Source: Toxotes chatareus (taxonomy: Eukaryota > Chordata > Actinopteri > Toxotidae). From it: DNA of 64,000 nt. This document shows, piece after piece, positions 1 to 10,400 of the stretch. Under the pieces are notes generated by a model, which was given only the letters and a program-made list of their open reading frames with translations, was not told the origin of the DNA and searched no databases. Each line of letters opens with the position of its first letter. Within the stretch, counting starts at the first letter, position 1. The position numbers and the translations under genes were made by a program. The stretch is taken from NCBI GenBank assembly GCA_016801885.1, contig JAFBJY010000301.1, forward strand, positions 62,001 through 126,000. The letters are read 5' to 3'.

Positions 1-652
1 AGGGTCAGTAGTGCCACAGCTGGACACATCCCCCACACGTTTGAAAAGCTTGTTACGCCCCTGCGGAATTCCCATCACTGTATCCCACAGTTGCTGCAAG
101 TTTACTTTCACTTTCACTGACGTTTGTGGCGCAGATGATTTTCTCTGTCTGAAGGTAAATGTCCGCGGTTTTAATGTTTTTCTCGTCAACACTTCCTGTA
201 GTTAACTGAATTATCTGATGGTCGAGTTTTTAGTGTTTTATTGTGTGTGTGTTCTCTATATTGCGTTGTGGTGTTTAGTTGTGTAGACTCTGAGTTGTCA
301 CTGTAAAGTCGGGATGAGGCAGGAGGAGGACCGTTATTCAGACATGGCGGCGCGCAGAGACGCAGCGGTTTCTGTCTCTTTATTCATTATCCTCCATGTT
401 GTGTGGATATTTGCAGTAGAAGCGGTGGAGTCAGAGTAGAAGCAGAGTGAGCTGATGGTCAGTAGCTGAACACGGAGCCTTTGTTAGTCTGTGGCTCCAC
501 TTACTGCTGACTGAAGGCAGCTTTTCCTGCCTGAATCAGCCTGTGGAGGAGGCGGACCTGAGCCGCTGCTCTCCCGCAGTCTGAGCCGCTGAATGCGGTC
601 TGAGCTCGGCCGGACAGCGGCTGGAGAACAGCTCTGACTTTCTCTGTCATTA
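1..652 (+). promoter_or_regulatory. 5' flank and probable non-coding first exon region of NLR copy A
   Basis: No long coding frame is seen here. About 240-650 is matched in reverse complement by 26150-26520, where the same sequence lies upstream of a second NLR 5' end (copy D). Conservation in the same relative position before two NLR copies suggests a promoter and untranslated exon. The stretch around 340-365 is CpG-containing and includes a CATGGCGG motif that resembles a YY1-type initiator element. The transcription start and the first donor site could not be fixed. The promoter role is inferred from position and duplication only. Confidence 0.45.
104..117 (-). promoter_or_regulatory. ISRE/IRF-like element
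   Basis: The + strand reads ACTTTCACTTTCAC, so the - strand reads GTGAAAGTGAAAGT. This contains the full GAAANNGAAA core bound by IRF and ISGF3 factors. It lies about 4.2 kb before the first coding exon of NLR copy A, and the duplicated upstream exon region begins roughly 100-150 bases after it. Interferon-inducible control of fish NLR genes is plausible, but the functional link here is inference. Confidence 0.45.
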
Positions 653-1405
653 TGTGGTGGGGAATACTCCCCCTAGTCGAGGTGGAGCTGCATCCTTCTT
701 TAATCTGTTTTGTTTGAATTTTTTTTTAACTAACTGGTTTACGTTACATTTTTTCTTTGTTGATTATTGTTATTGTTTATTGGGTTACATTTCATTTTTT
801 TTAATATTATCATTGTTTATTTGATTGTGATTTAATTTTGTTTTGAGATTCTTTTCTTTCTAGTGCTACTGTGGAGAGGTTAGGCACCTGTGGTGAGGCC
901 CCTTCACTTAACTGCATGTGAGTTAATACACAGGGACACTGTATACTGCACCATTTGCTGTGAGGTTGCCGTGAATTTGATTAGCTGCACCAAGGGTGAG
1001 TAGTGGTAGCACTCCTGGCACTCCTTCCTGTAGTCTGCCTCTCTGCATGCAGCCTCTGCCTAGTGTTTTATCTTGAATTTTAAAACCTTAAATATGTTGT
1101 TCTTTTTTTATTTAATGTTGAGGCCTTCTTCTTTTTAGTATATAAATTCTAATAAAGTACATTTTAACTGTTTCATTCAGTTGCAAATATTCTTTTCATC
1201 TGCTTGTAACATTTTACTTTCTTTTTCAGCAGTCCCAGTCTTTGCTTGTTTTTTTGATTATTAAATACTTTTATAAATCTTTCAACTCATGTCTCTGCCT
1301 CAGTAATGTACCTGTGTGTCTTGTACTTTCACTAAGTATTTATGCTAGGAATTAGGTCCCGCATTGTCAGTAATCTCAGTCCTCCTCTTAGTGTCCCTCG
1401 CCACA
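653..1405. mobile_element. Solo LTR (753 bp), TG...CA ends, 4-bp target duplication
   Basis: The element starts TGTGGTGGGG and ends CCTCGCCACA, giving imperfect inverted termini that begin TG and end CA. It is flanked by ATTA at 649-652 and 1406-1409. The inverted copy of this region, near 26170-26185, has a single ATTA and no insert, so it is an empty site that defines both borders. The element is non-coding and contains AATAAA-type signals near 1153. Length, TG/CA ends and a 4-bp duplication fit an LTR of a Gypsy- or retrovirus-like element left by LTR-LTR recombination. A DNA transposon with short inverted ends is a weaker alternative. Confidence 0.7.
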
Positions 1406-1650
1406 ATTAGATGAACTCTACAGGACTGAGCTCAGAGGGACTGACAGGGTTTTTCAGGCTCTATGTGATTTTCAGAGAGACAGTTAACACTCCATCTACA
1501 GAGTCAGAGGCCTCCTGGTCCTATCAGGACAAACTCTACCTGATGAATTAGATGATAAAGACCCAAATCCATAAATACTTTCACAATAAAGCATCTCAGC
1601 GGCTCTGATAGGTGATTATATCTCTGTGGCTGGTCACAGTACAAACAGAA
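1406..1650 (+). other. Continuation of NLR 5' flank after the solo LTR
   Basis: This stretch matches the reverse complement of about 25665-26165, with a SINE-sized gap that is present only in the inverted copy. It is non-coding and probably intron 1 or a 5' untranslated region of the NLR gene. Homology stops near 1650. The sequence from 1650 to 1864 has no feature I recognise. Confidence 0.5.
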
Positions 1651-2394
1651 CTGACTCATCTGTCCAGACCTTTATGTCCCTGATCTTTTTCTTCTCCCTC
1701 TTTAAAACTGTTTTATATGTGGGCAGGTGCTCTGCCTCCAGGGACTTTTTAACTGCATGGACTGGAATGCTTTCACACAGTCCTGTGGGATGATTTGGAC
1801 TCATTGGTGGACATAACATGCTCATACATGGTCTTTTGCAGGGATATGATCATTCCCTGTAAGCGTGTTAAAATATTTTCCAAAAACAAACCATGATTTA
1901 CTAAATCAGTCAAAGCAGGATTACAAATCAGAACTGGAAAACAAGATGGCAGCAAACAAACTTGGTTCAGCCTGGGCAAGCATGAAAACTACAGCAGGCC
2001 TTCAGAGCACAGAGCGCAGTACTCATGTCTTTTTAGATGGTTGGAACTCAGACAGAGAGCTGGATAATGCTCTTAATTGTTTTTATTGTTGTTTTGATTC
2101 CTTTTATTTTAACACAAACTCAAAGAAACTTCAATATATTTCCTTATAGACACAACATGTCCCTAAGCTCTGGAAAGATCGGTTGTTGTCCCGGTTCCAA
2201 AGTCCAGTGATTTTATAGCAGTTGCCCTGACTTGAATTTGAATGAAAGCTTTATAGAAACTGGTCAGATCTGAGGTCCTGAAGCAAAGTGAACATGCACT
2301 GGATCCTCTGCAGTTTGCATACAGGCCTCACAGAGGAGAGGAGGATGCTACAGTACTGGATTTTAATGGGACACACACCAGGCTTTTATTTGTG

Positions 2395-2998
2395 GCGGTT
2401 CTACATTGAATTACTCCTGGGCGGGACACCCTCCGAGCCTCCCACACAAAATGAAAACACACCAAAGGAAATCTAATTATAACACTATTGCACTAAGAAC
2501 AACAAACAAAAACTAAAACTAAAACCTGACCTTTCTGACCTTTCTTGATGCAAAATCATCAATAATGTCATCATACGAAACCTGCTCCCCTATTGAGTGA
2601 TTGATACTGATGACAGCAAGGCCAGTGACCCATTCCTGAGACATGGTTGACCTCAGGTATGACTTGATCAACTTTAGCTTTGTAAAGCTCCTCTATACAG
2701 TGGAACCCCCCATCCCCTTTTTGTCTGTTCCATTTGGGAGAGTCCCAGAGGTGAACTGTCCCCCGTGCCCCCCTCCCCTTTCCCCTCGTCCCACAGCTTC
2801 TGAGCAAGCAGGGGCACCTGCAGCTGCAGGGGCGCCAATTTGCCAATTCCCCAAAAGTAATATGATAGATAATAGAAAACCACTTAGCGGCGCATATATA
2901 TATATATATATATTTTTTTTTTTTTCACGGTTGTGCCACCCCTATGTGATGTTGCCCAGGCGCGGTTGCCGATTCGCCCATGCCAAAAAAAAACGCCA
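2395..2998. mobile_element. Unidentified insertion inside the LINE
   Basis: The LINE reading frame stops after TTTATTTGTGG and resumes at CTGATTAAAAGGCTCC, with roughly 40 bases of expected LINE sequence missing. The intervening DNA is unrelated and includes an AT/T tract at 2893-2925. No coding motif or clear terminal repeat was found, so the family is unknown. Confidence 0.4.
2893..2925. repeat. (AT)n followed by T tract
   Basis: About ten AT units run straight into a 13-base T run. It is a simple low-complexity tract with no further structure. Confidence 0.9.
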
Positions 2999-4311
2999 CT
3001 GATTAAAAGGCTCCTACAACAGTTTGATTTAAATAATAATGTGGTGGGTTGGATTCTGGATGTTTTAACCAACAGGACACAGAGAGTGAGGGTCAACAGT
3101 ACATTGTCTGACCAAAGGTGTTCGTCCACTGTTTCTCCTCAAGGGTGTGTGTTGTCACCACTATTGTTCATTTTATACACAAACATGTGTCAGAGCAGAC
3201 ATGACAGCAGAAGCATCATAAAGTGCTGATGACTCAGTTATTGTTAGTCTCCTCCAGGACAGTGAGAGCAGCCATGGACCAGTCATTGATGATTTAGTTC
3301 AGTGGTGTGAGGAATCCTACCTGCAGCTAAATGCTACAACAACCAAAGATATGCTCATTGATTTTAGGAGGAAACCCCACAGGCACCAAGTCACTTTAAT
3401 TAAAGGTCAGATCATTGAGTATGTGCAGTCTTACAAATATCTTGGGACTATCATTGACAGCAAATTGACTTTTGAAGAAAATTGTGAAGTGGTTTGTAAA
3501 AAAGGCTCAGAAACGTTTACACTGTTTAAGGAAACTTGTACATTTTCACACTGACTGAACCATAATGAGCATGTTCTCTCTCTTTTATAGAATCCATTTT
3601 ATCATTTTCTTTAGTGTCATGGTTCAGTCACACAACTTTAAAACAGAGGAAGTCCTCAGATCAAATAGTTAAGTGTCTAAGTCTAGTCGTCTGCTTGGTG
3701 AGTCCCAGCCAAGCCAGCGTCCCTGTACAGCAGACAGGTACAGAGGACAGCTACCTCCATTTTAAATGATGACTCCACCCTTTGCACTGCCACTTTCAGC
3801 TTCTTCCCTCCGGTCGGAGGTTTATCATCCCAAGATGTAAAACCCAGTGATATAAAAACAGCTTTGTTCCTGCTGCTGTCACAGAGTTGAACAAGCTACA
3901 GCGATACATTGCACATACTTACTTACTTATGTATTTATTACATATTTATTTATTGTGTGGGTTTTAATTTTTTGGGGGGTTTTTAACTTCTTTCTCTTTT
4001 TCAACTTCTTTTAAACTAAAGGTTTTTATTATTTTACCTTTTACCAGAGTTATTCTTTATTGACCCTTCTCTCTCTCTCTGATCCTGATTGTTTGAGCCT
4101 TGAGCACTTTTACTTTTATCATCATGTTTATAGTCAGCTGTGTTGGTTTTGCGTTACATGTCTTTGTGTTTTGTGTATATGTGTCAAAAGGACGTCATCA
4201 TCTGATCATGTGACTGCAAAACAAATCTACCTACAGGTACAAATAAAGTAACATGAACCTGAGGATGATTTCAGTTGATGTGCAGATGAATGATTTGTGT
4301 TTTCTCTCCAG

Positions 4312-4447
4312 ATGAAGGTAGAAAGTGTGTGTGAGCTGATGTGGATGTGAATTCAGCATCATGAATCAGTGTGAGGACAGAGAGGAGGGAGCCCTCCCCT
4401 AAAACAAGTCTGTGTGGGGACCATGAGATCCAGACCAAAGCTCAGAG
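4312..4447 (+). CDS. NLR copy A, first coding exon
   Basis: The acceptor TCTCTCCAG precedes 4312 and the donor GTGAGATG follows 4447. ATG 4361 opens MNQCEDREEGA. A later frame gives SLCGDHEIQTKAQ, the usual continuation in this family. The two halves are in different frames, broken within GCCCTCCCCT at 4391-4400. Copy D (25112-25250, - strand) carries exactly the same short form, so this break is probably inherited rather than a random read error. Confidence 0.6.
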
Positions 4448-7400
4448 GTGAGATGAGGATCTCTAACTGTCCATGACTCTTCTCCATGTCAGAGTTCAGC
4501 ACTCACATCACTGCACCATCATTATTCACACTCAAAGCTCTGTGTGTGTTGTGTTGAAGGCCAGAGCAGCAGCACACACCAGACTCTGCTGGACCTGGAC
4601 CTGAACATGGACCTGAGCTCAGCTGTGTGTCCATGAAGAGTGACAGGTCAAAGGGTGGTCTCATTAATTTCAAAGGACAGCCTCCCTCTGCTGCAAAGAA
4701 GTGAGCTGCAGCTGACTACATTTTTCTTCTTTACTATGAGAACACTGTATGAATAATAGATATGTTGTCCCTGTCCCCGTGTCCCTGATGGTCTTAATCT
4801 CTGTGTCCACTAGGATCCATCAGAGACCAGACCTCCCTGTACCTGAGCCCAGCTGTGTGTCCATGAAGAGTGACCGGTCAAAGGGTGGTCTCATTGATTT
4901 CAAAGGACAGCCTCCCTCTGCTGCAAAGAAGTGAGCTGCAGCTGAGTTTAAAATGTATCAGACAGCTGTCCTGTATAACTGGTCTTCTATGAAAGATGAA
5001 GTGATTGTGTTTTGTCTCCAGGCTTCATGAATGACACAGTATATGAACATGATCAGGCTGAAACACAGGCTTTAGTGACAAAGTTGATGTTTCCCTTTTC
5101 AAGAAAAGCACTTCTTATGTTCTTATATGTGTCATTCAGATCAGAACTAAAACTCCCTGTAACTCAGCACCTATCCAGTTCCAGTGTTTGTGTTAGTGTC
5201 CTGTAGCAGAGGTGAGACTTCTGTCAAACCCAGTGTGAGTCCTTAAAACTCATCATTTAAAAGGTGGACTTGTTGCGATGACTCTAGGTCATGAGGTACA
5301 GAACTGATTGCTTGTTTCCTCTCATTGAGAATGTCACAGCACAGTAGTGTTTGCTTTTATCAGGACAGTCACCACAGAACATAAAAGCAGCAGTTGTTTG
5401 TGTACAAACCATAAAACGCTCACAGATGCTGCAAACATAATGTGAGCTAATTCTTCATGATTCCTCCACAGAGTGGACCAGGAGAGCTCAGAGGTTCCCA
5501 GTGCTCAGTCTGCCCAGCAGCATCAAACACACCTGGACTCCATATTTATGGTCTGTACATGGACAACAACTACTTTGACATCTGTTGTGTTGACAATAAT
5601 CTCCATGCTGCACTTTTTAGAGCAGTGGATTGTCAGTGTGTCCAACATGGATCTGATGTTTGGCTCCATGGTTTTACTTTGATTGTGTCATTCATATAGT
5701 TTTCTGTTCCAGCTGCTGGAGGAGAACATTGTCACTTTTGTGAAGAAGGAGCTGAAGAAGATCCAGAAGGTTGTGAGTCCAGATTACCCAGAATGCTCAG
5801 AGAGTCAGAGGGAGGATGAGGAGGTGTTGGACGGTGAGGATGAAGAGCAGAGGAGGAGCAGCAGAGAGGCTTTTGTGAAGATCACAGTGAACTTCCTGAG
5901 GAGAATGAAGCAGGAGGAGCTGGCTGACTGTCTGCACAGCAGTAAGAGGATTTCTCTAAAGATTCAACATGATGGACAAATGGGACATTTACTAACATCT
6001 CAAGACATGGAGAGAAATATGTTCATGTGTGTTCTTTAGGGGATGAACATGTCATGTTTTCTTTATCAATTAGTCATTGATGTTGTTTCTTGTTTGTTCA
6101 TTCAGGACTTTTTGCTCCAGTTTGTCAACGTAAACTTAAATCTACTCTGAAGAAGAAGTTCCAGTGTGTGTTTGAGGGGATCTCTAAAGCAGGAAACCCA
6201 ACCCTTCTGAATCAGATCTACACAGAGCTCTACATCACAGAGGGAGGGACTGAAGAGGTCAATGATGAACATGAGGTCAGACAGATTGAAACAGCATCCA
6301 GGAAACCAGCCAGACCAGAAACAAGCATCAGACGAGAAGACATCTTTAAAGCCTCACCTGGAAGAGATGGACCAATCAGAACAGTGATGACAAAGGGAGT
6401 GGCTGGCATTGGGAAAACAGTCTTAACACAGAAGTTGACTCTGGACTGGGCTGAAGACAAAACCAACCAGGACATACACTTCACATTTCCATTCACCTTC
6501 AGGGAGCTGAATGTGCTGAAAGAGAAAAGTTCAGCTTGGTGGAACTTGTTCATCAGTTCTTTACTGAAACCAAAGAAGCAGGACTCTGCAGGTTTGAAGA
6601 GGTCCAGGTTCTGTTCATCTTTGACGGTCTGGATGAGTGTCGACTTCCTCTGGACTTCCACAACACTGAGATCCTGACTGATGTTACAGAGTCCACCTCA
6701 GTGGATGTGCTGCTGACAAACCTCATCAGGGGGAAACTGCTTCCCTCTGCTCGCCTCTGGATAACCACACGACCTGCAGCAGCCAATCAGATCCCTCCTG
6801 AGTGTGTTGACATGGTGACAGAGGTCAGAGGGTTCACTGACCCACAGAAGGAGGAGTACTTCAGGAAGAGGTTCAGAGAGGAGGAGCAGGCCAGAAGGAT
6901 CATCTCCCACATCAAGACTTCACGAAGCCTCCACATCATGTGCCACATCCCGGTCTTCTGCTGGATCACTGCTACAGTTCTGGAGGATGTGTTGGAAACC
7001 AGAGAGGGAGGAGGGCTGCCCAAGACCCTGACTGAGATGTACATCCACTTCCTGGTGGTTCAGTCCAAACTGAAGAATGTTAAGTATGATGGAGGAGCTG
7101 AGACAGATCCACACTGGAGTCCAGAGACCAGGAAGATGATTGAGTCTCTGGGAAAACTGGCTTTTGAGCAGCTGCAGAAAGGAAACCTGATCTTCTATGA
7201 ATCAGACCTGACAGAGTGTGGCATCCATATCAGAGTAGCCTCAGTGTACTCAGGAGTGTTCACACAGGTCTTTAAAGAGGAGAGAGGACTGTACCAGGAC
7301 AAGGTGTTCTGCTTCGTCCATCTGAGTCTTCAGGAGTTTCTGGCTGCTCTTCATGTCCATCTGACCTTCATCAACTCTGGAGTCAATTTGCTGTTAGAAG

Positions 7401-10400
7401 AACAATCAACCTCCCTGTGGTCTAAACTGTTCAGATACAAACCTGATCAGACGCAGCTCTACCAGAGCGCTGTGGACAAGGCCTTACAGAGTCCAAATGG
7501 ACACCTGGACTTGTTCCTCCGCTTCCTCCTGGGTCTTTCACTGCAGACCAATCAGACTCTCCTACGAGGTCTGCTGACACAGACAGGAAGTGGCTCACAG
7601 ACCAATCAGCAAACAGTCCAGTACATCAAGAAGAAGATTGAAGAGACTCCTCTGCAGAGCAAAGCATCAACCTGTTCCACTGTCTGAATGAACTGAATGA
7701 TCGTTCTCTAGTGGAGCAGATCCAACAGTCCCTGAGTTCAGGACGTCTCTCCACAGATGAACTGTCTCCTGCTCAGTGGTCAGCTCTTGTCTTCATCTTA
7801 CTGTCATCAGAAAAAGATCTGGACGTGTTTGACCTGAAGAAATACTCTGCTTCAGAGGAGGCTCTTCTGAAGCTGCTGCCAGTTGTCAAAGCCTCTAACA
7901 AAGCTCTGTAAGTGTATAGATAGTTGGATTTATTCATCATTATATAAAGACTCTGCTATTTTATTCAGCAGGAGGGAAAATAAATTCCTCTCTTCTTTAA
8001 TTCCTTATCATCATCTCTGAGCTCTGAGCTTCAGCACATTGAATCTGAATTAAAATAATGGATCCTACATTAAAGAGCCAAGTCTCAGCTCTAATTTGAG
8101 CAGGTTGACATCAGTATAGAAAGAACTGTGTGGGAGATTCAGCCCTTTTAGTGGTTCAAAAGTAACTGGACAAATACACATGAAGTGAGACATCATCAGA
8201 TTTATCAGATTTTATATTTATTATTTAATCTTTGCAGTCATTGACTGTAATATCCATCATTATATTTTAAAGTGAATGTGGTGAGAGCCCGAAGAAAAAA
8301 GATTTCTAACTGTCCAAATACTTACGGCCTTGACTGTACATGTCATGTTTATTACTGATTGTGTCATATGCCTTCTCTTGACACTGGTGTTTTAGCAAAG
8401 TACAGACCTATATCCGCCTTCTTTTACCTGCACAGTATCAGGAAGATTAGGAACATTCTGTCTCAGAGTGATGCTGAAAAATTAGTCCATGCTTTTGTTA
8501 CTTCTAGACTGGACTACTGTAATTCCCTATTATCAGGATGTCCAGTTAACTCTCTAAAAAGCCTCCAGCTGATCCAAAATGCTGCAGCGAGAGTATTGAC
8601 TGGAATTAGCAAGAGAGATCATATTACTCCTGTATTAACTTCTCTTCATTGGATTCCTGTAAAATCCAGAATTGATTTTAAAATCCGTCTCCTTACATAT
8701 AAGGCCCTCAATGGCCAGGCTCCTTCATATCTCTAAGAGCTGATAGTACCATATTATCCCAACAGATTGCAGGTTTGCTTATGGTTCCCACAATCTCTAA
8801 AAGTAGAACCTCCTATGATCTTCTGCACACCTCTTCTCTCTTTCTCTCCTCAGACCCACTCTCACATTTATTCAATTCAATTCAATTCAATTTTATTTAT
8901 ATAGCGCCTTCCACAATCAAAATTGTCTCAAAGCGCTTTACAGAGACCCAGAGCCTGACCCCAGAGCAAGCACTTAAGGCGACAGTGGCAAGGAAAACTC
9001 CCTTTAACAGGAAGAAACCTTGAGCAGAACCTGGCTCAGATGGGGACCATCCTGCCGATGGCGGGCTGGGTGAAAGGAGGAAAAGGAGGAAGATAGGACA
9101 GCTAGGAATGGAGGAGAGGGGGAGAAAGACATGCAGCATAATACAGACAATGTGGGTCAGTATTTACATTACAGTTAGTGAACAGTTATTGGATAATGTG
9201 TGCTCAGCAGATTAGAATTATGAAACAGAGCACGGAGGCAAAAAGCTGTCATGACTGGTAATTATTTACATTACAGTTTGCAAAGAATATTAATCAAATA
9301 TTTATCTGTAGCAGAACGGAACATTAAACATGTTAGAAATAGATCATTGTAAACAATAAACAGCAGCAGGTGGGTGGAGCCAGGACCATAGGACATGCAG
9401 CTCCGGAGCCAGAGGTACCTGCAGTAAGGTACAGAGAAAGAGAGACCAGAGAGAAACAAACACAGGACTACGGGACAGAGAGGACACAGAGTTAATGACA
9501 TGTAATAAAGGCTAATAAATTTGAGAGTGGGTCTGAGGAGAGAAAGAGAAAGAAGAAGTGCGCAGTAAATCATGGGATGTCCCCCAGCAGCCTAGGCCTA
9601 TAGCAGCATAACTAGGGGATGATTCAGTTGCCTGAGCCAGCCCTACTAAGGGCTATATCCTTAACTGTAACAGTGTCTATAGAGATAATTGTGACTAACT
9701 ATAAGTTTAATAAATAACTAGGACTGTAACTACAACTAATTATAAGCTTTATCAAACAAGAAGGTTTTAAGCTTCGTTTTAAAATTAGAGAGGGTGTCTG
9801 CTTCCCGAACCCAAACTGGCAGTTGGTTCCATAGGAGAGGGGCCTGATAGCTAAAGGCTCGGCCTCCCATTCTACTTTTAGAGATTTTGGGAACCATAAG
9901 CAAACCTGCATTCTGGGAACGAAGCAATCTGTTAGGATGATATGGTACTATCAGCTCTTTGAGATATGAAGGAGCCTGGCCATTGAGGGCCTTATATGTA
10001 AGGAGAAGGATTTTAAAATCAATTCTGGATTTTACAGGAAGCCAATGAAGAGAAGTTAGTACAGGAGTAATGTGATCTCTCTTGCTAATTCCAGTCAGTA
10101 CTCTCGCTGCAGCATTTTGGATCAGCTGGATGCTTTTTAGATAGTTAACTGGACATCCTGATAATAGGGAATTACAGTAGTCCAGCCTAGAAGTAACAAA
10201 AGCATGGACTAATTTTTCAGCATCACTCTGCGACAGAATGTTCCTAATCTTACTGATATTGCGCAGGTGAAAGAAGGCGGTCCTAGAGACTTGTTTTATA
10301 TGTGAGTTAAAGGACAGATCCTGATCAAAAATAACTCCAAGGTTCCTCACAGTCGTACTGGAGGCTAAATTAATGCCATCCAGAGTAACTATATGATTAG

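Larger units (their letters stand above)
1865..3910 (+). mobile_element. CR1/Rex1-like LINE, ORF2 remnant, broken
   Basis: Three stretches read in order as one non-LTR reverse transcriptase. About 1865-2130 is the linker before RT and includes LGSAWASMKTTAG. About 2280-2370 includes DPLQFAYRPHRG. About 3000-3550 includes RTQRVRVNSTLSD, SPQGCVLSPLLF, a degraded ADDS catalytic box and SYKYLGTIIDSKL. Frame changes and stops occur throughout, and the segment between the second and third parts is replaced by foreign sequence (2395-2998). About 3640-3910 still resembles the C-terminal and 3' part. The copy is dead. It separates the NLR upstream region from the first coding exon, so it lies in intron 1 of copy A. 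Confidence 0.7.

Noticed and set aside
653..1405. PIF/Harbinger-type DNA transposon with a TTA target
   Set aside because: The empty site shows a 4-bp ATTA duplication, and the ends are TG...CA, which fits an LTR better.
6230..7114. Antisense ORFs of 64-143 codons opposite the NACHT exon
   Set aside because: They are shadows of the sense coding frame and show no motif.
8871..8890. Short ATTCA direct repeats as a possible CRISPR or satellite
   Set aside because: They are the terminal tandem repeats of the L2 3' end, and the host is a eukaryote.
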